Positions 17,483-25,745 of a stretch of DNA of 64,000 bases are shown here, in pieces. How positions within the stretch are numbered: position 1 is the stretch's first letter; the number at the start of each line of letters is the position of its first letter. A model generated the notes under the pieces. The model saw only the letters and a program-made list of their open reading frames with translations. It did no database searches and was not told the origin of the DNA. The stretch is from Chitinophaga filiformis (GTDB lineage Bacteria; Bacteroidota; Bacteroidia; Chitinophagales; Chitinophagaceae), in NCBI RefSeq assembly GCF_900102545.1, contig NZ_FNBN01000002.1, positions 207,245 to 271,244 of the forward strand, read 5' to 3'. Position numbers and translations under genes: made by a program.

Positions 17483-19099
17483 ATGTTATTTCCAAAAAAA
17501 AGCCGATATTATGGTAGAACTACCTCTACCTTGAAACAAGTACAAAATAACAAGAGCAATTCTCAGGAATCTCCATCGGCATCAATCCAGACAGGAAACG
17601 GCGGTAAGGCCATTCCCGCCGTGCCTGTATTACAGTGGAAAAACGAAGCAGGCGGATCTGCAGACCACACTAACTTTGCTCATCAAGTTGGTCCATTTCA
17701 ATTAAAAAATGATTCTGCCCTATCAGTCCAAAATAGAGTTGCTAACTCAGACAAAACTGCTCCGCTACAGGCCATCGCCTTCGCACAGAGGCCGGATATT
17801 CCCGTTGGTGAAGGACAAGAAAAACATTTACAGCACGAGGCATGGCATGTTGTTCAACAGCAACAAGGCAGGGTAAAACCGACTGCGCAAATGAAAGGCA
17901 GTTTAAATGTAAACAATACAAACATTTCCCCTATTCAGCGTAAAGTTCAGGCTGTCCAGGTTACATGGGACGTAACACATCTTGTTTATGAAGTTGACGG
18001 AAGCCTGTTCGGCGGGGACGATTTCGCGGAGAATGAAGGACAGGAATTGACTGCCGGAACGAAGTTATTAATTGATGATGCCTCTACCTTTATTTCGCGA
18101 AGAGGATCAAATCAGGAAGATCGGGGCAAAAGAGCAACTGAAAAAAACGACCTGCCATCCGTAACCTGGTACCAGGTTATGCAATTACCCAATGGCTTAG
18201 ATATTAGTAGCCGGAATCTATATATACGCAAAGGGACTTTCATGACAGACAATACTAACGTGCCCGGGCAACTATGCAGAGAGGATAAATACTGGCTCGA
18301 AAAATTTGCCAGTGAAGCCAGAGGTTTAGGGGAAACTACAAGCGACCTTTGGCGCGATCGCACAAACGTCTGCACCCACGATCGCGAGTCAACACATACG
18401 ACGATACGGCACATGTTTTCGCTGAAATCACTAGGTGAAATGATTGTTCAAAATGCCGGCATATTCCGGGTTTTCTCTGATAGGTCAATCAGCCCGGCTG
18501 CTGCAAGTGATCTTATCGCAAAATACGCGCTAATATTGTCAGCTAATCCGAGATATATTGGAACAATCGTTCACGGACTGCGAGATATTGTATGGGGGTC
18601 ATTGCAAAATATGGCGGATTACCTGGCAATCCCCTATAACACTTTAGTTTCAACCTTTGAACAAATGGACTCTGTTGAAAAACAGCGGGGAATGTTTCGG
18701 GCTTTGGCCCAGTCCGAGCAGAACATCGAAAAATATACTACACTTCTTACGGGTAGATTAATGCTGGAAATGGTACGCGGGGGAGGGATTGTGGAAGAAC
18801 TGAAAGCAATGCTTTTGGGTCACCCTACGGCAAAATATTCTTTAGAACTGCTGATAGATGGTATTGCAGGCGACTTTTATACACAATACGTGAAACTTGT
18901 AAATGCTGAGGACGAGTCAATGAAAAAGTCCCTATTCAACACATGGTTATCCGGCAGAGGATTTACATTGGATGCATTTGTAACAGCCCTTAGTTCCCAA
19001 TTTGAAACAGTTGATCGGTCAGTGGTAGCAAGCAGATGGAAGGCATTTATAAAAAAAGGGTTTGAACTGTATGAATCCGATAGTGATACTGAATCATAA
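17483..19099 (+). CDS. Orphan eCIS-core (DUF4157) protein with unknown C-terminal domain
   Basis: 538 residues without a signal peptide. The polar N-terminal 95 residues look disordered. Residues about 98-140 are a DUF4157/eCIS-core domain (AFAQRPDIPVGEG, LQHEAWHVVQQQQGRVKPT), including a metallopeptidase-like HEAWH (HExxH) at 118-122. The remaining 380 residues match no family I recognise. They begin with a beta-rich part (VTWDVTHLVYEVDGSLFGG) and are helical later. Known DUF4157 proteins are often found with, or as cargo of, extracellular contractile injection systems. No tube, sheath or baseplate gene is in this window, so this is a stand-alone candidate effector. A shared terminator follows at 19222. 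Confidence 0.75.
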   Translation: MLFPKKSRYYGRTTSTLKQVQNNKSNSQESPSASIQTGNGGKAIPAVPVLQWKNEAGGSADHTNFAHQVGPFQLKNDSALSVQNRVANSDKTAPLQAIAFAQRPDIPVGEGQEKHLQHEAWHVVQQQQGRVKPTAQMKGSLNVNNTNISPIQRKVQAVQVTWDVTHLVYEVDGSLFGGDDFAENEGQELTAGTKLLIDDASTFISRRGSNQEDRGKRATEKNDLPSVTWYQVMQLPNGLDISSRNLYIRKGTFMTDNTNVPGQLCREDKYWLEKFASEARGLGETTSDLWRDRTNVCTHDRESTHTTIRHMFSLKSLGEMIVQNAGIFRVFSDRSISPAAASDLIAKYALILSANPRYIGTIVHGLRDIVWGSLQNMADYLAIPYNTLVSTFEQMDSVEKQRGMFRALAQSEQNIEKYTTLLTGRLMLEMVRGGGIVEELKAMLLGHPTAKYSLELLIDGIAGDFYTQYVKLVNAEDESMKKSLFNTWLSGRGFTLDAFVTALSSQFETVDRSVVASRWKAFIKKGFELYESDSDTES

Positions 19100-19221
19100 A
19101 CTATATCCTAATTAGTTCTATCTGCATCCATATGTAGTCCTGGCTGTTCACATTTAATACGCCCTTAGAATCTACAGATACAGCGGTATATTTGTAACAG
19201 CGGGTAATTGTACCGGGCAAA

Positions 19222-19250
19222 AAAAGCCGGAGTTGAATCCGGCTTTTACA
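19222..19250. terminator. Bidirectional intrinsic terminator
   Basis: AAAAGCCGGA (19222-19231), loop GTTGAA, TCCGGCTTTT (19238-19247), with an A-run on the left and T-run on the right. It sits between the convergent eCIS-type gene and the remnant ending at 19253, so it fits termination in both directions. Confidence 0.8.
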
Positions 19251-19252
19251 TT

Positions 19253-19713
19253 TTACAATCTTATTTTCTCAAACTCGTCGCTCAGTATTCCCTCCTCTTT
19301 CAGTTTCAGCTTCTCAATCTTCGCAACAAGGTCGTAGTGCCAGGAGAAGAAATACGGTGCATTGATCTCTCTGTATGACATTATTCTTACTACTTCATCA
19401 TCTTCTGCCCAGGCAGACGCAACATACCTGATGGTTTCTTTGCCAACCGTTTTCTGAAAATCAGACAGGCCGATATAATCAACGGTAGTATTACCGGTCA
19501 CATAAATGGCGAAGAGACAATCCCCTGAATATTCATGTTGCCGCGTACGACTATAAGCTGCTGGATCATCAGATCGCCGTCAATGTTCAGGTCACCATCA
19601 TAATATTGTATGCTCATACAGTCTTCGAAATACTCACGCTCACTTTCATAATCTAATGCGTAGTCGCTGTCTTCATCATCCCAGTAGTCAAATAGCTGGT
19701 CCACTCCCAGCAA
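19253..19713 (-). pseudogene. Frameshifted remnant of a small acidic repeat protein
   Basis: Two short frames read as one interrupted protein. The first (to 19498) ends in DGDLNIDGDLMIQQLIVVRG then NMNIQG, and the second (19501-19253) continues TGNTTVDYIGLSDFQKTVGK. Adding one G to the run at 19522-19525 joins them as NIQGDCLFAIYVTGNTTVDY without a stop. The DGDL-IDGDL pattern resembles beta-helix, polymer-forming-cytoskeletal-like proteins found in Bacteroidota. The 5' end is also damaged: there is no ATG. The frame is open back to the TAG of the upstream oxidoreductase (QAEISYDGALELLGVDQLF), so a TTG at 19713 is only a nominal start. Probably a decayed gene or a sequencing slip in a homopolymer. 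Confidence 0.6.
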
Positions 19714-19746
19714 CTCAAGCGCTCCGTCATAAGATATTTCTGCCTG

Positions 19747-20730
19747 CTAAGGTCTAAGAATAATGCTGCCAGTAGTCTTGCGCGACTCCATGTCAGCATG
19801 TGCGACAGCAGCATCGGCTAAGGAATAGACCGAAGGCTGTTGTACGTCAAATATGCCTTTTTCAACCTGTTCGAATACTTCTTTTAATGCCTCGCCTTTC
19901 TTATTTTGATAGCCAGTATAGTTATTGAGTTGAGCTGATACATACCGGATGTTTTTCTCAGCAAGCGGCAGGGATTCTACCTGTGGCCAACCAGATGCAC
20001 CGCCATAAGATACAAAGGCGCCACCTGTTTTGATCAGCTCCATGGATTTGTCGAAAATGTCTTTGCCAACACTGTCATATATTACATCCACACCGGAACC
20101 GCCTGTGATAGCATTCACACGTTCAATAAGACTTTCATTTTGTAAATCAATTACATGCTCAAAACCCCGCTCTTCTGCCAGCTGTTTTTTAGCCGGGCTT
20201 CCTACCGTGCCAATAACAATAGCCCCCAGCGATTTAACCCATGCACTTAACAAGGTGCCTACACCTCCTGTCATTGCAGAAATAAGTACGTATTGCCCGG
20301 CTTTAACCTTATAACTATCCCTGATCAACATTTTGGCTGTAAGTCCTTTTACCATAACTGCAGCTGCTACATCAAAGGTGATGGTATCAGGCAATCTGAA
20401 GATATCATCGACACTGATCACTCTTCTTTGCGCATAAGCTCCCGTGGTGGCATAATAGGCTACCCGATCCCCTACAGCGAATTCCGTTACGCCCTCACCG
20501 ATAGCGGTTACTACACCAGCGGCTTCCAGACCAATTGGCGCAGGATATGCCGGCAGTGGGAATCTCCCACTTCTGAAGAAAATATCCAGGAAGTTTACAG
20601 CAATAGCTTTTTGTTCGATTAAAACTTCATTGGATCCCGGGGCTGGCAAATCAATCGTTTCATATTTAAGAACTGCTGGTCCTCCAGGTTGTTCAATAAG
20701 AACAACGCCGCTTCTTGTTAAAATGCTCAT
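19747..20730 (-). CDS. NADPH:quinone oxidoreductase, zinc-independent MDR family
   Basis: 327 residues. An N-terminal GroES-like domain (VLIEQKAIAVNFLDIFFRSGRFPLP, then PIGLEAAGVVTAIGEGV and GDRVAYYATTGAYAQ) is followed by a Rossmann domain with the nucleotide motif LISAMTGGVGTLLSAWVKSLGA. Catalytic and structural zinc cysteines are missing, as in quinone oxidoreductase/zeta-crystallin enzymes, which reduce quinones or other electrophiles with NADPH in the cytosol. It is divergent from an HxlR regulator with palindromic sites in between, so it is probably induced by reactive electrophiles. Start: the ATG at 20730, directly upstream of the conserved N-terminus. Confidence 0.88.
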   Translation of the reverse strand: MSILTRSGVVLIEQPGGPAVLKYETIDLPAPGSNEVLIEQKAIAVNFLDIFFRSGRFPLPAYPAPIGLEAAGVVTAIGEGVTEFAVGDRVAYYATTGAYAQRRVISVDDIFRLPDTITFDVAAAVMVKGLTAKMLIRDSYKVKAGQYVLISAMTGGVGTLLSAWVKSLGAIVIGTVGSPAKKQLAEERGFEHVIDLQNESLIERVNAITGGSGVDVIYDSVGKDIFDKSMELIKTGGAFVSYGGASGWPQVESLPLAEKNIRYVSAQLNNYTGYQNKKGEALKEVFEQVEKGIFDVQQPSVYSLADAAVAHADMESRKTTGSIILRP

Positions 20731-20798
20731 TTATTACGATTTTTAATTCCCTGCAAATTTACCTGCGTTCCTATCCATGGTGGATGCCAGGCTACTTT

Positions 20799-20850
20799 AG
20801 GGAAGTAGTTCCCTGCAGGGAAGTGCTTTCCCCCAAAGGAAGTAGTTATC
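20799..20850. promoter_or_regulatory. Operator-like palindromes of the HxlR/oxidoreductase divergon
   Basis: AGGGAA-GTAG-TTCCCT (20799-20814) is a perfect palindrome. GGGAA-GTGCT-TTCCC (20818-20832) is a second one, and GGAAGTAGTT recurs at about 20838. They lie between the divergent starts at 20730 and 20859, where an HxlR dimer would be expected to bind. Confidence 0.6.
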
Positions 20851-20858
20851 TTTGTGCA

Positions 20859-21233
20859 ATGGGAACATCAAGGCTTACTGAAGAAACATTATCCAAAGCA
20901 TGCATACAGCATTTTAAAGCCATTGAAGATACACAGTACATATTGAGTGGAAAATGGCGGGTATTGATCATTTCAATGCTGGCATTCAGGACAATGCGCT
21001 ATCTGGAATTACAACGCTTCCTGAGTGGTATTGGCACTAAGATGCTGTCTAAGGAACTGCAACATCTGGAAATAAATGGGTTGGTCAATCGTACTGTCCG
21101 AAATACGAAGCCTGTTACGGTGGAATATGAGCTTACATCATATGGAAAATCGCTGAAGCCATTATTGGACGAGATGGCACGCTGGGGCCAGGAACATAAA
21201 AAACGCATTGTAAAGGAAGTGAGCGGGAAATAA
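20859..21233 (+). CDS. HxlR-family transcriptional regulator
   Basis: 124 residues from the ATG at 20859. The frame is open further upstream, but that part overlaps the operator region and contains no family sequence. Family features: a cysteine near the N-terminus (LSKACIQHF), YILSGKWRVLIISML, the helix-turn-helix MRYLELQRFLSGIGTKMLSKELQHLE, the wing with VEYELTSYGKSL, and MARWGQEHKK at the end. HxlR proteins bind as dimers and often sense electrophiles through the N-terminal cysteine. Divergent pairing points to the quinone oxidoreductase gene as its target. Confidence 0.88.
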   Translation: MGTSRLTEETLSKACIQHFKAIEDTQYILSGKWRVLIISMLAFRTMRYLELQRFLSGIGTKMLSKELQHLEINGLVNRTVRNTKPVTVEYELTSYGKSLKPLLDEMARWGQEHKKRIVKEVSGK

Positions 21234-21275
21234 GCGCTGGCAGGATTAAACAGGACCTCCTTCATCCCATATTCA

Positions 21276-23459
21276 CTAATCACCCAACTCCAGCTGGTTT
21301 TTTACCAGCTCAAAATAATGTCCTCTTAAGGTGGTCAACTCCTGGTGATTTCCCTCCTCCACAATCCTTCCGTTTTTTAGCACCACGATCTTATCGGCGT
21401 TCCTGACCGTACTCAGACGATGGGCAACAATTAAGACCGTACGGTTCAGGAAAAACTTTGCCAGGTTCTCTACAATAGCTTTTTCATTATTAGCGTCCAG
21501 TGCATTGGTAGCTTCATCGAAGAACATAAAGACCGGATTCTTATAAATGGCCCGGGCGATCAGCAACCGCTGCTTCTGCCCCTGGCTAACGCCTACGCCA
21601 TCGGTACCCAGCTGAGTATTAATGCCATTAGGCAAGTCCTGGATAAAAGCAGCGATATTCGCTATATCAAGGCAGGTAAGCAGCCTTTCCAGGTCCACCT
21701 CTTCATTACCTACAGAAATATTATTGGCAATAGAATCATTAAATATATAACCATCCTGCATGACAGCCCCACTGTTGCGGCGCCAGAAAGAATGGCTGAT
21801 ATGTTTGAAATTAGCAGGCCCTACCCTGATCTCTCCTTCATACTCCGTATATACCTTCATCAGTATTTTAAGCAAAGTGGTTTTGCCGCTACCACTCACT
21901 CCTACAATGGCAGTTACTTTTCCTTCGGGAATGAGTAGATTAATATCGTCCAGCACAGGGGTTCTGGAACCCGGGTATGAAAAACGCAGGTTCTTCAGCT
22001 CAATGTCCTTCCTGGCAGGGAGTTCTCTCGCAAAGGTTTCCCTGACAGGTTCCTCGTCGTCCATCTCGTGTACTTCATTCAGCCTTTCGAGACTTATCTT
22101 GGCATCCTGCGTACTCTGGATCAGGCCAATAAAATCACCAACAGGCCCATGCAGCTGTCCGATGATATATTGAACGGCCAACATGGCGCCGAATGTCAGT
22201 TGCCCTTCCACCACATATCTCGCTACGATAAAACTCAACAGGATATCTTTCCCCTGTGTAATAAGCAGACCACCCAGGGATTGCCACTGATTAAACGTCA
22301 TTGCTTTGAACGACAGTTTGAATATTTTGGCCTGAATGTTCTCCCACTCCCACCGTTTCTGCTGCTCTGCATTATTCAGCCGGATTTCCTGCATGCCCTG
22401 CACCAGCTGCAGGGTAGCGTTGTTCTCCCTGGCAGAAAGATGAAACGTCTCATAGTTCAGTTTACGACGTATGCCCAGGAAGAGCCTGATCCAACCCATA
22501 TAAATCAGGTTACCTATCAGGAAGATGAAAAACAGCTGAGGACTGAAGATCAGCAGGATCACACTGTATACCAAAAAGTTAATGACAGAAAAAATAGTGT
22601 TTAGCGCAATGTTCGTGATATAACTCTGAATAAGCCTGTTATCACCTAATCGTTGCAAGGTATCTCCCGTACGATGGTTGTCAAAATAAGACAGTGGCAG
22701 ACTGGTTAATTTGATCCAGAAATCTGATAGTATAGAGATATTGAGCATGTTGCTCAGCCGCAGCTGTAGCCTGCCACTGATAAAACCTACAATGGTTCCA
22801 CTCAGCACAAGCATCAACTGCGCAAACAGCACAACTGTGATATAGCTAAGGTTTTTGGTATTAATACCAATATCCACCACAGACTTAGTTAGGAATGGGA
22901 AAACGAGTCCGATGCCGAAATTAATGACCAGTGCCAGGAAGATCTGCGGTAGCTGTCCGTTGCTATGCCGCAGGTATTGAAAAGCAATATCCCAGTTTAA
23001 CTTACGTCCCTTTTCTGTATCCTGTTCATAGAAAGCAGGTGAAGGTTCCATGAGCAGTACCAGCCCGGTATCATCGCCATTATCATCCTTACTGGAAAGC
23101 CAGTAACGCAGGAATTCATCTTTCCTGAACGTAATAATGCCGGTAGAGGGATCTGCTACTTTACACTTTTTATCGTCTATAGACACAAGCACAACAAAGT
23201 GGTTCTGATTCCAGTGCAGCACAGCCGGTAAAGGAGCTTCTTCCAGCACCCGGTAAGTCAACCGGCCGGCACGGGTACGCATACCAATTTTCTGAGCGCT
23301 ATCGCTTAGTCCCCACATAGACACGCCATTCTTTGAATATCCGGAAAGTCTTCTCAGGGATTCTGCGCTATAAAGTTTACCATAACTGTTAGCAATCATG
23401 CGCAGGCATGTAGGCCCACAGTCCATAGCATTCAGCTGTTTATAGAATTTAAATGCCAT
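21276..23459 (-). CDS. lanT: Peptidase-containing ABC exporter (C39 type) of the lanthipeptide locus
   Basis: 727 residues in the usual three-part order. Residues 1-130 are a C39 cysteine peptidase: Gln8 and Cys14 in KQLNAMDCGPTCLRM, His87 in WNQNHFVVL, Asp103 in ADPSTG. Residues about 160-440 are the ABC membrane domain. Residues about 480-727 are the ATPase, with Walker A GVSGSGKTTLLK, signature VSQGQKQR and Walker B VFMFFDEATNALD. Such exporters cut the leader after a double-glycine and move the peptide across the inner membrane. The precursor at 33526 ends its leader in VIGG. Last gene of the minus operon, 2 bases after the glycosyltransferase; its HlyD partner is on the plus operon. Confidence 0.93.
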   Translation of the reverse strand: MAFKFYKQLNAMDCGPTCLRMIANSYGKLYSAESLRRLSGYSKNGVSMWGLSDSAQKIGMRTRAGRLTYRVLEEAPLPAVLHWNQNHFVVLVSIDDKKCKVADPSTGIITFRKDEFLRYWLSSKDDNGDDTGLVLLMEPSPAFYEQDTEKGRKLNWDIAFQYLRHSNGQLPQIFLALVINFGIGLVFPFLTKSVVDIGINTKNLSYITVVLFAQLMLVLSGTIVGFISGRLQLRLSNMLNISILSDFWIKLTSLPLSYFDNHRTGDTLQRLGDNRLIQSYITNIALNTIFSVINFLVYSVILLIFSPQLFFIFLIGNLIYMGWIRLFLGIRRKLNYETFHLSARENNATLQLVQGMQEIRLNNAEQQKRWEWENIQAKIFKLSFKAMTFNQWQSLGGLLITQGKDILLSFIVARYVVEGQLTFGAMLAVQYIIGQLHGPVGDFIGLIQSTQDAKISLERLNEVHEMDDEEPVRETFARELPARKDIELKNLRFSYPGSRTPVLDDINLLIPEGKVTAIVGVSGSGKTTLLKILMKVYTEYEGEIRVGPANFKHISHSFWRRNSGAVMQDGYIFNDSIANNISVGNEEVDLERLLTCLDIANIAAFIQDLPNGINTQLGTDGVGVSQGQKQRLLIARAIYKNPVFMFFDEATNALDANNEKAIVENLAKFFLNRTVLIVAHRLSTVRNADKIVVLKNGRIVEEGNHQELTTLRGHYFELVKNQLELGD

Positions 23460-23461
23460 AT

Positions 23462-24577
23462 CTAAGCCAGTACCAATTGCTGTAAAAACTGATCAATATT
23501 CCTGTTCGATATCAACTCCCCGGAAGGAATCTCACTATCCTCCTCCTGCACCGCCAGTTCACGGATATAGTCCGCAGTTTTCTCAGAAAGGAGGTGTATA
23601 TCCGGTGTGAATAGATCTGCAGCCATAGCCAGGGGCGAGCTTAAAACAGGAATATTCATACGCAGACTCATTTGTGGGAAAGTGCTTTTGATCTCCTTTT
23701 CTGACAATAATATCACCATGTCAGCTATCTGAAGAAACGGTGTGAATGTTTTTACATCACCCAGGAAACTTGTTCTGCATAGCAGACTGGTGTCTGACAG
23801 CGCTGGCCGCCCGGTAATAAGCAAGCGGAATGGAGGTCTGTTCAATTCCGCCATCAATGCATCGAATGATTCCACCAACACCCCATCGTAATAGAACAGT
23901 ACTACAATCTCCCCGGGATGAAGTGACAGCCTTCGTCTTGCTGTCATGCGTTCTTCATCCGAAAGTACCGGAATATCTTCATCTTCGCTTATATAAGGCC
24001 AATACAAAGCTTTAATGTTATACACATTTTCAATAAATGAACGACAGGCCTCGTTATAACACCACAGCACATCAGCCTTTTCAAAAAAAGTCCGTTCTTC
24101 TTTATTACGCAGGGGTTTTAACTTTGTCTGATCTTCCTCATTACTCCTGAACAGGGAGGCATTCTTTACGTAATCTTCTCCTTCCCGCTGTTCCCAGTTC
24201 AACACATCCACATATACAACAACTTTGGACTTTTTAATCCTTGACTTTATAGTATCAGCAATGAAATGCAGGTTGGCATTGTTAAAAATGAAAGTAACGG
24301 TTGATTCATAGTCTATTACCCCATTTAATATCAGGAAATCAGTCACCCTATGCCCCAGTTTCTCCTTCATGGTATGGTCTGCTGTTCCTTTCCAGATCAA
24401 TGGCATATGTAACTCTGCTGCCGTGTTCATACCAACCCGGAAATTACTCCAGTTGCCCAGATGGACGTGCAGGATAGTGATGTGCGGCATATAGGCTTGC
24501 TGGCCTTTTATGAAATGGTAAAGGTAGCCGTCGCGGGTGTATTCATCGGTGATGAGGATGATCTTATTTTGAGACAT
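23462..24577 (-). CDS. GT4-like glycosyltransferase
   Basis: 371 residues, soluble. An N-terminal Rossmann-like half (IILITDEYTRDGYLYHFIKG, ITILHVHLGNW) is followed by a second half with GEIVVLFYYDGVLVESFDALM, RLLITGRPALS and FTPFLQIADMVILLSEKEI. That pattern belongs to GT-B retaining glycosyltransferases of the GT4/Glyco_trans_1 group, although the usual EGFG motif is weak. Donor and acceptor are unknown. It sits between the C39 exporter (2 bases) and the degenerate LanC-like gene (10 bases), so it is co-transcribed with them. I infer that it glycosylates the lanthipeptide or a carrier of it; a housekeeping envelope role cannot be excluded. Confidence 0.7.
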   Translation of the reverse strand: MSQNKIILITDEYTRDGYLYHFIKGQQAYMPHITILHVHLGNWSNFRVGMNTAAELHMPLIWKGTADHTMKEKLGHRVTDFLILNGVIDYESTVTFIFNNANLHFIADTIKSRIKKSKVVVYVDVLNWEQREGEDYVKNASLFRSNEEDQTKLKPLRNKEERTFFEKADVLWCYNEACRSFIENVYNIKALYWPYISEDEDIPVLSDEERMTARRRLSLHPGEIVVLFYYDGVLVESFDALMAELNRPPFRLLITGRPALSDTSLLCRTSFLGDVKTFTPFLQIADMVILLSEKEIKSTFPQMSLRMNIPVLSSPLAMAADLFTPDIHLLSEKTADYIRELAVQEEDSEIPSGELISNRNIDQFLQQLVLA

Positions 24578-24587
24578 GTTTCACTTT

Positions 24588-25745
24588 TTAATTGTACATC
24601 AGTGCTTTTTCCCAGTTGGTTTTTTCAGGCAGTACACGGTCCAGGAGCATCAGACCCAAACCCGCAAGCCCGGTAACCCCAATGTTTAGTGTAACCGGAT
24701 TGAGGACAAACTGATCTACCAGATCCGCTTCTTTCTCCAGATAGTCGACCAGCCTGTCTACCTTCGCATTGATAGCGTCTTTCAGCATAGGGTGCTGCAA
24801 TGCGATATTGATGGTATCCATAAGCGTAATGCAGGTCACCTCCACTGGTACATTGAGTTTTTCGGTCCTGCCACCTGTGTTCATGATAAGGTAGTTTTCC
24901 ATTTTCACAAAGCAGGATATAAATGTCTGTGTCATTTCTTCTTCCGGCACACGGAGTTGCAGCCAGGCATTGAAACAGATAAGTAACTGGTTTTGTAGCT
25001 GACGGATGTGGACCGGATTGAGTGCTTCATTATCTTCCAGGAACTGATGCATTCCATTGATGATACCTGTAAGTTTATCAGCAATCACTATTGATAAGCG
25101 ATCTACCATTTCACTGTATATGCTATGCTGACGAGCTTTCCTGAGCACAACTGCCGCAGAGAAATACTTCTCGGCGCTCTTGTCGAGCGTGGCCTTCGGG
25201 GAGTCTTCCAGCATTTCTGTCAGTTCTCTCCGGGTGAAAGGTTTTTTGTTACCTTCCAACAGGGCGATTTCTTCTATATGGGCCACCAGTCTTTCCACAA
25301 ACAATAATTCTATCAGTTCGCCTTCGCTTTCTTTGTTATAATCCTTCAGGCGCTCATACACATAAGTACATATACCTGCCGATTCAACAGTTTGAAAAAA
25401 ACGGGGATATGATTTTAACAGGGCCTTATCCACGTTGTCAAAGATGGCAGTACCAACAGAGAGATCAATAAAATCCGCACCGGCCAGGTAAGACATGGCC
25501 CAGGCGATACCAGTCACACCGTCAGAATAAAATATCTTGTCTTCATCCATACTTTGGGAGATGGACATTACCAGCTCATCGGCAAAGCTGGCATAGAACT
25601 CATTCTCACTATAATTGTAATAATTATACAGGAACATTGATGCGCCCGACTGCCCCACGAACAAGCCTTTGTTTTTATTGAAGTCGCCGGTAACAAGCAT
25701 AATCCTGGCTATTTCTTCCAGCAGGATATCTATTTTAGTATGCAT
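24588..25745 (-). CDS. LanC-like protein lacking zinc ligands
   Basis: 385 residues. Its start and end carry Gly-rich helix-helix motifs of lanthionine cyclases (KGLFVGQSGASMFLYNYY, FYSDGVTGIAWAMSYLAG, NIGVTGLAGLGLMLLDRVL), consistent with an alpha/alpha barrel. The zinc motifs WCYG and CHG, present in the true LanC at 32280, are absent. It is therefore unlikely to catalyse thioether closure. Possible roles are a scaffold, a substrate-binding subunit for the glycosyltransferases beside it, or an immunity factor. It overlaps the glycosyltransferase upstream by 11 bases, which suggests translational coupling. Confidence 0.7.
   Translation of the reverse strand: MHTKIDILLEEIARIMLVTGDFNKNKGLFVGQSGASMFLYNYYNYSENEFYASFADELVMSISQSMDEDKIFYSDGVTGIAWAMSYLAGADFIDLSVGTAIFDNVDKALLKSYPRFFQTVESAGICTYVYERLKDYNKESEGELIELLFVERLVAHIEEIALLEGNKKPFTRRELTEMLEDSPKATLDKSAEKYFSAAVVLRKARQHSIYSEMVDRLSIVIADKLTGIINGMHQFLEDNEALNPVHIRQLQNQLLICFNAWLQLRVPEEEMTQTFISCFVKMENYLIMNTGGRTEKLNVPVEVTCITLMDTINIALQHPMLKDAINAKVDRLVDYLEKEADLVDQFVLNPVTLNIGVTGLAGLGLMLLDRVLPEKTNWEKALMYN

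Noticed and set aside
20715..20858. Longer N-terminus for the HxlR regulator.
   Set aside because: The extension covers the operator and the divergent start and has no family similarity; the ATG at 20859 fits the normal length.
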